From NCBI GenBank assembly GCA_947561715.1, contig OX387205.1, positions 12,343,001 through 12,407,000 of the forward strand: DNA of 64,000 nucleotides, written 5' to 3'. A program made the translations under genes and the position numbers. This DNA is from Ascidia mentula (lineage: Eukaryota; Chordata; Ascidiacea; Phlebobranchia; Ascidiidae). The notes under the pieces are model-generated. The model saw only the letters and a program-made list of their open reading frames with translations, was not told the DNA's origin and searched no databases. Of this stretch, positions 1 through 11,153 are shown in pieces (position 1 is the first letter of the stretch; each line of letters starts with the position of its first letter).

Positions 1-138
1 GAGATCTCATAACTTCGCAAGATTAAAAAGTGGAACAACGGCCTTCGGATATTCGTCATAAATTTTAGTAAACTTTAAAGCTTATTAAGGTTTTGATGGA
101 AATCCGCAAAATGAATTTGTAGAAAACCATTTTTTCAG

Positions 139-2254
139 ACAAAGGAGATAAGGAAAGTCCCTACGCACAACCTCTCCAACTGTCTGTACTGAAGTCTGTT
201 ACATCTCCTTCGCCCAAGAAGCCAAGGGGAAGAAAGAGAAAAAAGCAAAGAAGATCAAAAGGATCAGCCACTTGTTCAGGTTTATTTTATTTCTGGAGTG
301 AAATTTGCCTATTTCACAAAAAAAAAACATTTGTTTTCTACCAAAAGTTCATCACAGGTTATCATTCACTTTCGTGTGAATAATTGTGCTTTGTCCAAAT
401 GCGCGTAAATTCAGCACAAATAAAATATTCATATAAGCCTTCACGCAATTCTATAATACAATGTGTGATAATTTGAGATGGTTAAAGCCTTTACAGTGGG
501 GCAGGCCTTGAGAGAATGCGATAAAATACTTTGTTTTACGTTGTCTGATTACGGATGAGGAGACACATGACCCACGTGGAAGTCACCTGACAAGTGTTGT
601 GCTTGCGCAGTTGAGCGATCCTCTGCATGGCATACGATGCAGAATTCCTTTTGGTTCTACGCCAATATATTAAATTCATGAGGACATTTGGTTAGTAACT
701 TATACATGAAAACCAATGTTCTAGATTCGTTACGAAAAAGCAGGGACCGCTCGAGCAGTCAAAGCAGGAGCAAAAGCATCCAGGAACAGATTGCGATGCC
801 CACAGCGCTTGAATCTTTGAACCGGCAAAATTCCACATCAGATACAAACATTAAGCTTGAAACCCCAATAAAGAAACGCAAGAAAATTGTTCTAAAGGTT
901 ACCTATTAGTTTCGACCTTAAAGGTCTCATCAGTGCAGCTGGTGTGACCTTTTAGGTCGAAACAGTGGCCATCTGTCTGCAGTTTATACACAATTCATAT
1001 TATTGGCTCCACATTGGTTACCTATTAGGTTAAAATGCTGGCAATAGTATGAAATGTGCATGTATTTGCAGATCATTAATAACGAACTTTTGCAACGAGA
1101 ACCTTTAAAAGACGCCCAGTTGACCAAGCAACAAACGGAAAAGGTTCAAACATCATTTATTACCGATTTGTTCAGTGGTAGAAGTACCTTTAAGTGTTTT
1201 TAAGTATATACGACTCCTAAATACAAACAAGAAATCCTGATCGGGCTGCGTGTGCAGAATAGCGAGGGTTCGAATCCCGGTGTGGTGGAAAACTCAGTGG
1301 ACATAACACATACAGATCTTTTCAAACCACTTTGCTTTTTGTGCAGAAATTTAAGACGTGTCGACTAAAAGACGAAGTTCAGGAACATAAACCGGGTTGG
1401 CTAAGTCAACGCAACAAGATGTACAACGTAGTGATCACCATGCCCATAAGATACAGAAGCGTTCAAGTTGATAGGTTACCCAAACTTAGGGATAAGGTAA
1501 GGAGGCAGTATCAATACAAACGTTTATTCTTGTTTTAATGCCCCTGCAAATAAATGTTACAAAGCCGTTGCGAAACTCTCCGCTAAGCTCTTCGTGACCA
1601 CGAACACCACTGTTTTCCTCAAAAGTAAAGGATTTCTGGCGTAAAGGCCGGGTTTCACCTGTAAGTTTTTGTGATATCCAAAACAAAAGGTCCACGCACT
1701 GGCACATCTTTTTTTCTCGTGGGCCCTGCCTACAGTGTTTTCCTTTTGCCTATATTTTTCTCTGTATTTGGCACCAACATGCCTACAATACAGAAAAAAG
1801 CCTAAATTTTAACAAATGCTTTGAACAAGTTTTTCATATCATTGTAATTTATTGAATTGTTTTTTTTTAACTGTTTCTGTGTTCTCACGTGAGGCTGATT
1901 TTTAGGTATTGGAAGCAAAAGGCAAATTTCGAGACGAGATTGCTAAGAAAAAGATTCAAAACAACTTGCGTCACTACAAGGAACTGGACTCCCGACGAAT
2001 CCCTTCTCCGGCCCTTTACGAACACTTTCAGCGAGTAAGTGAATTGACACGAACATTAGCAACATCCAATGAGTTCACAGGTAAAAAGGCTCTTGCTCCA
2101 TTGTTGTTCTGTGCAGGTGTTTTCCGCTTATAGCAGCGCAGAGACCAATAACAGGACAGCGGTGACGGCGGACCAGTTGAAAAAGGCGAGCAAGCAAAAC
2201 AATATTCACAGACGGACTCTCCCATTGTCAACATTTTACTACACGCAACGATAG
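139..2254 (+). CDS. Unidentified lysine-rich protein, C-terminal exons (gene enters from the left edge)
   Basis: Six consecutive exons join in one frame: 139-279, 725-897, 1072-1143, 1347-1496, 1906-2034 and 2117-2254, ending at TAG 2252-2254. All introns are GT-AG and phases agree at each junction. The second exon could instead begin about 50 nt earlier, at another in-phase acceptor. The ~265 visible residues are basic and hydrophilic. The first visible exon carries a strong nuclear-localisation-like stretch (KKPRGRKRKKQRRSK). Later exons look helical (EAKGKFRDEIAKKKIQNNLR) and end in LPLSTFYYTQR. I see no signal peptide, membrane segment or catalytic motif and do not recognise the family. 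The 5' part lies outside the window. FoxH follows on the same strand. That this is a real coding gene is fairly secure; its function is unknown. Confidence 0.65.
1235..1292 (+). repeat. tRNA-like T-arm fragment, probably SINE-derived
   Basis: GAGGGTTCGAATCCC near 1263-1277 matches the pol III B-box consensus (GGTTCGANNCC) with a paired T-stem, but no complete cloverleaf or convincing A-box precedes it. It lies in an intron between exons 1072-1143 and 1347-1496 of the first gene. I read it as a decayed tRNA-derived repeat, not a tRNA gene. Confidence 0.3.
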
Positions 2255-3933
2255 CGAGTTACAGACAACAAATTACAATACATTCGAAATAACTAACTGC
2301 ACTGTTTAAATGGCATCCAAAATTACTCACAAGAGTGGTTGACGATCAGCGTTCTTTACATTTCAAATCTCACAGAAGTATTAATTTCGCCATAATGGCA
2401 GATTTATTAAGAAACATCCGTCGGTACCACCTATAGCAAGAACAGGCTGATTACTGTTGTCTAAATGTCTTTTCTCATCTGTTTATATAGTTGAGACATC
2501 CAGAGCGGTCTTATTAACAATGCATTTGTGTGTGAAGTCATATTAGTGAGCACAGTTTACGCATTTGGCCAAACTTGCGATAACCTAACCCGGTACCGAA
2601 AAACATCGTGGCAACACCCAATTGACTTCACTATGGTGGGTTTTCTTCATATCCAAGGCACCTGCATGGCGCATAAAGCAGTAAAATCATGTTGCAGTTC
2701 AGGCAATTTGATTAAGTGCGTGTTGTACCTAAGTCCAAACAAACTGCATGCTTTTCATTGAAAACTATATCCTATGCCAAAGCGGGTAATAATGAGAAAT
2801 CCACATCAATTTGAAAAAAGATTTAGTCGATGCCAACCATTTGGGCGCGGTTTGCAAGAAATGGAGCTCGTTGTCAGTTTCCAGCAACTTGTCGCCGTTC
2901 TCAAGCTGGGAAAGCAGCACCGGCACCTGAAGTGGAAAACTTGCCAACGAGTGTTTACTTTTCGCTTTCCAACGTCTAGTCGGTTACTTTGCATTGTTGT
3001 AGCGCGCGTGCGTGCTCTCGGCTGGTGCGATAAGCCGGCTCAAAACACGGTCAGTCGGTCGCTATAGACGAAGAAAGTCGAACAAATGAACGCAGCGCGA
3101 TAATTGCTGCGCCAGGCTGGAGGCGATTCGCTCTTTGAATCGACTCGAGGTGGTCATCAATGTAACGATTAGAAGGACCTTTTTCCGCGTTTTGCGGTGT
3201 TGTCACAGGTAAAGGCGTTGTCAGTTGGTTCAAGTTACTGTCGAAGAAGTACAAAATTTGTTGCAGTGGTGTTGAGTTCCCAAGTTCTAATTCCCAGCAG
3301 TGAGTTGCCATAAAAAGCCAGATTTCAGTGTTTCGCTTGTAATCCGAAAGGCTTAGGAACGCGATTCGACGAAAACAATAGAGCCATATCGAAGGATTTA
3401 GAATTATTAGTGTCGGCGGAGGGAAATACGGCTGCTCGAATTGAGAGCGACATATTGTGGAACGCCAACGCGAATCAAAGAAAAACGCAGGGCCTATCGA
3501 CTCCGTTATGTCCAGAAAAGGTACAAGTCTATATTGTTTTGGATAGTTAATGGCGAAACAGCTTTGTGTCTTTTGGAGTGGATTAAGTATATTGCGTTAA
3601 AGCAGTTAAACTTATGGAACTGTATCTGCACCATCATGCTAGGCTGGTATGTTTTTTGTTAATTTAATGTAAATACCAGGTGCTGACTGTTTGGCGGGAT
3701 CTCAAATGGTCTGATGGTTTAAAAACTTGCTTTAACTGTGGGGATAATACGATAGCCAAATATTAGAAGCTGTTTGCGGATACATACAGCAAGGCTCTCA
3801 AATTACTGTGCAGTTAATTTGCAAAATTAGTTTGGAAAGCAAGCGTCGTCCTAACCCACATTTTGTAGTTATAGTGTTGTTTTTTTTGGCTTTTTTAATG
3901 TTAACAAAAACGAATTTTCTTCCACAGCATTCC
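2255..3933. other. Spacer and upstream region of FoxH
   Basis: No exon with consistent splicing or recognisable product was found on either strand. The stretch should hold the FoxH promoter and any untranslated first exon. It contains one perfect FoxH-type site, AATCCACA at 2798-2805 (reverse complement TGTGGATT). A strong 3' splice site, TTCTTCCACAG, ends at 3927, six bases before the FoxH ATG. Open frames in 2774-3311 exist on several frames of both strands and look like chance in a GC-richer patch. Confidence 0.4.
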
Positions 3934-6900
3934 ATGGAAAATTCCAGTCAGTTGTTAATGGCAGGCTGGGGTGCGGTGACGTCACCGTCCACGAGGAGCT
4001 GGAACACTTTACGCAACGAAACGTATCCGATGACGTTGGTCCATCCACCAAGTTGCAGTCAACAACAGGTAAGACCAAAAAAATGTTGCTAGAACTTTTG
4101 TTGTACCCTATGTCGATCATACCTAAGCGGGATAGCAAATGGTTTGGATTTGTATTGCGACTAATGTCGAAGTTTTGGGGAAAAAAAACTTGCTGAAGGG
4201 TTTCAAAATAAAAAATACATACAAATATCATGGATTGAATTTTGAAGCATGTTTTTAACAGGATCATTTGAAACAAAACAATTGGTTAGTTTTGGCGTTT
4301 TGTAACAAAGAACACAGCGCACCTTACCGGCTAAAAAATTAGACTTGCAATTTTGGATGTTTACACAATCACAAGATCAATCGAAACGATTTTTAATGAC
4401 GGTGTTGGATTGCTAATACGCGATCCACATTATTTTAATACCGTTGCGGACCGAAATCATTGGCCACGTTTAACGACCGTAAATTGTCACTGAAGGTGGT
4501 GATTAACCACAATCAGCTGTGGGTTGTGACGTCGCATATGTCGGTTAAGTGACGTAATCGTCACCGCTTTTGTTCTTTGACAACAATGAAAAATAGCACA
4601 GAAGAGTTTAGTTGCAAGTTTAGGCGACGGCTACTTTACACTTTACATAAAGCCAACGAATAAAGCGCATGTCGGTATATACATATATTATGTGTTTAAA
4701 AACAGTGTTTCCCAAATGTTTTCGCATTTAAAAAGACTGGTTGCACTTGCGACGCATAACATTTTCTTCCAAATTTTTAAAATCGCAATAAGTAAGTGAA
4801 TTAAACGCATAAATGTAATTAATGAATGAAAACTCGATCAATTTGAAACCAAAGGCCCCCCTGGCAGGCTGTCGATCGCTCACCGTATCTATTTGAATAA
4901 GTTGGAGAAACTGATGATGCCTTTTTAGGCGAAATATATTTTTCTCATTAAAAAATCCATCTGAGCTGTCCACAGATTGCTTTGCGAAATTTAATATATA
5001 ATGAAACGCAAAAACGTACATATTTTTCACATGATAGAGAATGTGCGAACTTGTGTTAGTTTATCTCGGCGTAGTTTGGAAACCACTGCCACTACAAAAA
5101 AAAAACACAAACCAACAAACAAACACCAAAACACCCAACGGCCGGAAGCACAGAACGTACCTCTATGAACCGAGAAATTATATCCATCTCTAAAATTGAA
5201 CTGATTGCGGATCGCATTATAACGGTTAAGCGGGCATTACAGGGCGACGGGGCCGACATCGCAGTTCGTTGGCGATTAGGGTAACAATGTGGAACGCATA
5301 GGGAATAACGCATGGTCAGTTTTGAAAGCGTCGCGTAACTAATGCGCTAAACCTCTCGCAACAGTTCCCCGAGGGCCTGGGTTCCCACGCCAATATGCCC
5401 AGACCCAATGCACCGAAGGAAATCTTGAACGTTTTATTGATTTTTGATACGTTCAATGTTGTGTTGATTTGTTTGTTAAGAGCCTCGTATATCACAAGCA
5501 TTTAAACGCGGTGTTTGTCAATTTGTATGTGTCGCAATTAACTTATTTACATAATACGAAACCACATATATTCGGCAACAGAGCGTTTAGATATGAGGAA
5601 TAACTATGACGGGGTTATAGGTTAGTCATTGAAACCAAGTCGTTGATTACGATCATGGCCCCAACTTCATACTCAAATTACAACACATAATATTATTTAA
5701 TTCTTTAATTAATAACTAGGCCGGAAACGTTTTTGTTATTTTGTTGCTATTTTCTTAGATTCATTTTACAACCCCATTAAAATTTCATCACATGCAGGTA
5801 TTAGTTATTCTTTGCACGCGTGCCTAACCAATTATATTATTGTCGTCAGGTGGCAGTAGAGGGGATAGCGTATGGAGTAGATTCAAACTCTTCACCAAAC
5901 TCCGACACCAGGCAGGACGAAGCTACCAGCAGGTGGAGCAAGACGACGCCGAAGAAAAAGAAAATTACGGACAAGAAGTAAGTGGTAATTTGTCATGTTT
6001 TTTGTTCTACATTTTCACTCTGCTCCCTTTTCTTATGTGTGAATTGTGGTAGCGTATTTGTGTAAAATAAAAAATAATTCTCGCTTGAAAAAAAAAAAAA
6101 ATTTTATTCACACATAAGAGAAGGGAGCAGAGCGAAAAGGTAGAAAAAAACACACAAAAAAAAACAAAACATTTTTTTTTAAGAGGTGGAATACAGTATT
6201 AAATCAAATGTTAAAGAACCAAATTTTGATTACTAACTTTTAATGACACACATTATTGCCATGTGCTTGTATTTTGCTCTGCTTTTTATTAACAGCTGTT
6301 AGAGATATTAAAATTAACAACAAACAACTTTGATTTGGTGCTATTCTTGCTGCCAGGCATTGTAACTTTAAACAACTGTTCTTCTGGCATAAAGTTACGC
6401 GTTTTTGGTGTTTCTGTACACCATAACTTGAGGAAGTCTCACCAGATGATAGACGAAACTTACGTTGTCATAAAAAATCTCGTAACTTTCATGCCAGAAG
6501 AGCAAGTTCTATAAAATAAAAAAAAACTTTGATTTATATTTTAGGTTTTTGGTGATAGTAAGTTTGACAAATATGTTGTGTTCCTGTAGATACCGGCGTT
6601 ACGAGAAGCCTCCCTATTCATACGTGGGACTCATCGCTCTCGCTATACAGAGCTCGAGCAGCAAAATGTTGAAGCTATCGGAGATTCTAAGTAGGATCAG
6701 CACCATGTTTCCCTTCTTCAAGGTGTGATTTTATGTTTTTGCGACATTGTGGGCACAAAATACGAACAAATTGAATCACCTTTCTTCATCTTGTTATGAA
6801 TTTAAACTTTTGTAACTGGGGCGTTCAGTTACACTTCCAAGTAAAGCGTAAAGCTTGGGATTGTACAAGTTACCCTTTTCCTTATTCAAAGCCATATAAC

Positions 6901-9130
6901 TGCCAAAAAACCTAAATAGCGACAGGCGATCGACGTCGGTGTAATCTTTTTTTAACACCGCCATGTAAAAACAGATCCGTCGGTCACATCCAAGCAACCT
7001 CAGACTAGTTCTTGTAATTTTTATGACAATTTCACTGAAACACAAAACTGTTTATCCTTCAGGGCGAGTACCAGGGTTGGCGAGATTCAGTAAGGCACAA
7101 TCTTTCACAAAACAAGTGCTTCAAAAAGGTGAGCACAATATCCCTCACATAGTAAGCATTGCGGCGGTGGAGTAATGACACTAACTATACTCCATATTAC
7201 CACGAAGGTTTTAACCGACCCTCATCGCCCACAATCGAAGGGAAACTATTGGACTGTTGACGTGTCCGAGATACCGGCAGAAAAACTTAAACGTCAAAAC
7301 ACGGCCGTGTCAAGAAACGTGGCGCCCGGATACGCTTATGCAAGGTATGTGGACTTCCTGAAGATGATTAACCCTTGATTAATCCTAACAGAATAATTTA
7401 TGTGTGATTTTCAAAAAATTAAAAAAAAATATTGTGTGATTTTCCAAAAGTTGAATATTTTTTCATATTTTTAAAGTTGTTCAATTCTGCAACACGCGTT
7501 GTTGATTTTGCAGAGACCTAAACGATATCTTCGACATGTCGACGGGGAAGCTAAAGGTTTCCAGCGCAGTTGGAAGTCAACATGGTTTTAACACAGAAGC
7601 CATGGACACTTTCTTTTCTGACTACAGCACCCCAAGCAACCTGCAATCTGAACAAGGTTAGAAGACCTGATAACTTCACTCCCAACAAAAAACAACAACA
7701 GTTAAAATTAATCGGGCTGCTTGGTCATTATATTTTACAGTTGTAAACATACATTGACATTGTTTTTCTGAACTTGATGCAGCAAGTTGACATTCATTTT
7801 CGTTACAGCGATAGCAGAAAGCAATCCCTTCGCATATGCAGCAAGCAAACCATTGACTGCTTTCAACTCACAAAAACCTACCCAGTACAATACAAGTGTA
7901 CCGCTTCAAACAACTCAAACCGCTCCACATCCTCAGCTAAATCCATGCAGCACAGAAACAAGGTAAGCAAAGCTTAGTTACAATCAGCTTAGTTATACCT
8001 TAATGAAGTTTACACCAACTTGTAAATTGTTTACCAAAGGTCAGTTACAAACATAAGGACATTGAATAGCCATGACTTACCAACTTATTTTCATCAAACG
8101 TGGTTATTATTTGTGTAAGTTGTGGAATTAAATGTTTATTCCTGTGTTTAGTGTCAGTGGACGAAATGCGCAGGGTGCCAACGATACCGACGCGTCGGAC
8201 ATCAGTGATGCGGATGATCGGGACGTCAGCTCGGCAGAAAGCAGCATTCCCACCGACAGTTCTGACGACTCACAAAGCTTACACGTCCATCCTTCGGCTC
8301 ACAGTCGAGGCAAAAGCTGCCGCAACAAACGAAAACGCGCGCGTCGTGGCCAGGAGAAGAAAACAAAGACGAGATGTAGCGAGACACAAAAAGCTGATGT
8401 TGTGACTGGGGCCAAACACATTCCCCCAAATCAAAAACCTTTTGGAGAGAACAGGACCAACCCCGCGAAAGGGGAGAAGGAGACAGATACGGGCCGTTCG
8501 GTGTTGTGGTCTTCCATCGATCAGACAGTAGGCCCAGAAGGTCCCCCCAACGTTACTTGGACATCGTCAACGTCACTAAACGACGTCCGGTCTTTCTTCC
8601 AGCCAGTGACGTCACAATTTGATGTTGGCCGCAGTCAATGGCAAAATGACGCATCAAGCGATGTCAGCGCTCCTGTCCCAGCGGAACAGAATGTCGAGAA
8701 GCCACCGCCACATTTTGCCGACCAAACTGACTTCCTTACCGAGCAAGCGGCTATTTTGCCTGGGCGCCCGATGGGCAGTTATTCACAGTCAGGCGTCAAT
8801 CACACCCTTTGCCCTGCTTTCGGCACGCCTGCTGTCAGCGAGAACACAGCATATGGACAACCAACTGGGCCCGCACCAGTTCACGGAGGCACAAACCTCT
8901 TACTACCGCCGATTGGTCTCACCCTGGATCCTCTGGCAGGCAACTTATCGCATACCTCAACACCTTACCTCAATCCGTTGGAAAGCGTGCATGCGCACGG
9001 CTCTGATAAGCGTTACCCGAGCTACGATGATAACAGTTTTCTGCATTTGGAACAGAACTACGGGTGGCCAAGCTCTTCAGCGCCGTTCAGTGACTGGATG
9101 TGTAACAGTTTTATTCCACCTAGTTTGTAA
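3934..9130 (+). CDS. FoxH: FoxH (FAST-1-type) forkhead transcription factor
   Basis: Eight coding exons: 3934-4068, 5850-5977, 6590-6722, 7063-7128, 7208-7344, 7514-7656, 7809-7962 and 8152-9130, for 624 residues. The start follows a splice acceptor at 3927. The forkhead domain covers about residues 92-190: [15 protein letters not shown], then [19 protein letters not shown] carrying the recognition helix, then [20 protein letters not shown]. The VDVSEIPAE...RQNTA extension is diagnostic of FoxH rather than other Fox classes. FoxH proteins are nuclear DNA-binding partners of Smad2/4 in Nodal/activin signalling. The last exon is long, Ser/Pro/Asp-rich and has a basic patch ([12 protein letters not shown] lies in another frame; the coding frame reads [15 protein letters not shown]). 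The C-terminus ends [17 protein letters not shown], only loosely like a Smad-interaction motif. A candidate FoxH site lies upstream at 2798. Family assignment is secure. Confidence 0.93.
5998..6148. repeat. Imperfect inverted repeat (foldback) in FoxH intron 2
   Basis: Left arm 5998-6044 and right arm about 6106-6148 are near-complementary over roughly 45 bases with a few mismatches and one small gap, around an A-rich 60-base centre. Both arms contain the CTCTGCTCCCTT core. The element starts about 20 bases after exon 5850-5977, so a hairpin would form close to the 5' splice site of this intron. It looks like a small foldback MITE. Confidence 0.7.
6374..6508. repeat. Second inverted repeat in FoxH intron 2
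   Basis: TTCTTCTGGCATAAAGTTACG at the left (arm 6374-6399) pairs with CGTAACTTTCATGCCAGAAG at the right (arm 6481-6508), about 26 bases with two small differences and an ~80-base loop. It sits 80 bases before exon 6590-6722. It is probably a nonautonomous foldback element; no target duplication was identified. Confidence 0.6.
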
Positions 9131-9618
9131 GCGCTTTTTCTTGTTTTGTTTTATTTATCAGTGTTTCGTTGACGTATGTCGCTATTTTAACCCTTTTTGT
9201 GCTGTTGAAAAACAGCTCACCTTTCCACACTTACTTGACATGAGAACAGAACGTGTCTAATCCTGGTAGACACTGTTTACATTCTGAGCCTCAAAGTGGG
9301 GCAAATAAATAACTCATTGGTTTGTGCAATGGTGACAGATTGATATATTGGCTCTGCAAGGAACGTGCATATAAAAGGTTGTGTTCATATCATAATACTG
9401 AAGCAAATACAAAAGTAGGCAAAAAAGAATGTTTGGCAAAGCTATCACAAATAAAGAATACTGGATGATAAAAATTAAAAGGACAGTGCAAGTAAAGCAC
9501 CGTTGCAGAAAATGTAAGCAGCACAAAACAAAAAGCAACTTAAAAGGGTTGGTTACCACATTATCCATAAATTCCTAAAGACGTTTCAAGTTGAAAATCA
9601 AATACAAGTGAGCAAGTA
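9131..9618. other. Convergent 3' spacer between FoxH and the FKBP gene
   Basis: These 488 bases separate the stop codons of two converging genes and hold their 3' untranslated regions. AATAAA at 9304-9309 is a plausible FoxH poly(A) signal, about 175 bases past the stop. No coding exon is seen. Confidence 0.5.
9304..9309 (+). terminator. Candidate FoxH poly(A) signal
   Basis: Perfect AATAAA hexamer about 175 bases downstream of the FoxH stop codon and before the convergent FKBP gene. Confidence 0.5.
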
Positions 9619-10752
9619 TTAAAACTCATCATGCTTGTTCCCACTGAATTCGATGTGTGAAATATGTCCGTCTTTGTCGATATCCTCCATTTCAAGTATT
9701 CCATTTATAATGTCAAGCTCTTCTTTCTCCGACATTACCTCAGCATTGGCATTTTTGACCTCATTTCTCAGAAACTCTCTGAGCTGTCAAAATAGAGTTC
9801 AAATGTTTAAAGCATGAAAAGAGTTTCTAAGAATAAAACCCAAACTTTTGGAAGCAATAGAGGCAAAAATGAATAAACATTTGCTAAAATTATTTTTAAT
9901 TCAGTTATACTGGCTGCATTGTTAATTTTGAAAACTGTACTGTAATGTTTATGTCGTGTCAACATGTTTGGCAGTTCATTGTTTTGACTAAATATGCAAA
10001 CAAACATGTCAAATATTACCTCAAATCTTGAGAGGAACTTATCTCCGTCAATGTCCATATTTTTAAACACCTTGGGATGTCTGGGTCCCTCCTCAGCATG
10101 GACAAGTTCCACTTCAAAAACCAAAGTTCCACCCGGCATTTGAGGCAAATCTACACAAATACAGTTTTGTACAAGGTTTTTTTGCCAACACATCTAAAGA
10201 TATTTGTCTTACGTCCTCCTTTGTGTCCATATGCCATATGTGGGGGTACAGTTATTTTTCGTTTCTCTCCTGGACACATTCCAACCAATCCCTCATCAAA
10301 CCCCTCGATCACTTCACCAGTACCAAGTTGAAATCTGTATGGTTTATCCTTATGGCTGCAATGTTAACTTGTTTTAACCAAGGAATTGACAAAAACTGGC
10401 TACAATATATAGTCGGTGCCTATTCAGGGCAAATTAGATATGTCAAAGTCATACCAACACCCAACACCTACAGTATATTTTAATTTACTGTGTGAGGTCC
10501 AACTTTTACACATTGACAAGTATAGCAAATCAAGTCCCTAACTTTTCCACCAAATCACCTTCTATCAAATTCCTCTCCAGTCGCAAGCTTGGTGCCCACA
10601 AAATGCACGAACATTTGATCTCCATATGTGCTCGATCTATCGCATTCCAAAGGTTTGTGAACAACATCAATTTTGAAATGTGGGGTACCGTAAGAATACT
10701 TGAAGCAAACCAACAAAGAGCAGAAAGCAAGCCGATTTAAAATAGATCGCAT
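9619..10752 (-). CDS. ER-lumenal FKBP-type prolyl isomerase with EF-hands (FKBP7/FKBP14 type)
   Basis: Exons in transcript order: 10752-10559, 10355-10213, 10150-10020 and 9783-9619, giving 210 residues, against 211 for human FKBP14. Residues 1-22 ([20 protein letters not shown]...) form a signal peptide. The FKBP domain spans about 35-128, with [20 protein letters not shown] and [11 protein letters not shown]; the usual active-site Trp after VIEG is Phe here. Two EF-hand loops follow: [12 protein letters not shown] (145-156) and [12 protein letters not shown] (190-201). The C-terminus is KHDEF, a variant of the HDEL retrieval signal. Family members catalyse cis-trans prolyl isomerisation of collagen and other secretory clients in the ER. 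Splice phases agree throughout. Whether it is closer to FKBP7 or FKBP14 cannot be decided by eye. The ATG lies three bases after a possible splice acceptor (TTTTTTTATACAAG). Confidence 0.92.
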
Positions 10753-11153
10753 TGTCTTGTATAAAAAAACTAAACCAAAACAGACGCGGTTCGCGACAAA
10801 ACCAAAACATTTGCAACATGGCGATCAACGATGCGTAACATGCAGCTGACGTACTACTTTCTTTTACGTAACCGCGTGGAGGTAGTTTACTCAATCAACC
10901 AAATGGCATTTGTTCTACGATTTTTGTGTCACTTACAAAGTGATTCTTGATTAATATGAACGACCTTTACAGTTTATTGCTTAAATTGTCATCGCTTTTG
11001 ATACGCTATAGCATTCAATCTTTTAAGACCTTGTTTAATCAGTTCTTATTGAAAAACATATATAAAAAGTGAAAACACATTTTTTTTTTAAATTTATTGT
11101 TTATTGCAGGAACAGTGATATATTTAGTTTGATGAATGTCAACATTTTTGTAA
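10753..11153. other. Spacer between the KCNH 3' end and the FKBP start
   Basis: Both neighbours are on the minus strand, so these 401 bases hold the channel's 3' untranslated region and the FKBP upstream region. On the minus strand AATAAA occurs twice, at 11093-11098 and 11100-11105, about 50 bases past the channel stop. No exon is recognised. Confidence 0.5.
11093..11105 (-). terminator. Tandem poly(A) signals of the KCNH gene
   Basis: Two AATAAA hexamers on the minus strand (TTTATT at 11093-11098 and 11100-11105 on the plus strand), 50-60 bases after the channel stop codon. Confidence 0.55.

Noticed and set aside
3869-4276. 135-codon minus-strand open frame
   Set aside because: Antisense to the first FoxH coding exon with no family resemblance.
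8619-9260. 213-codon open frame overlapping the last FoxH exon
   Set aside because: It is an alternative frame of the large FoxH exon, whose own frame is fixed by splice phase from the forkhead exons.
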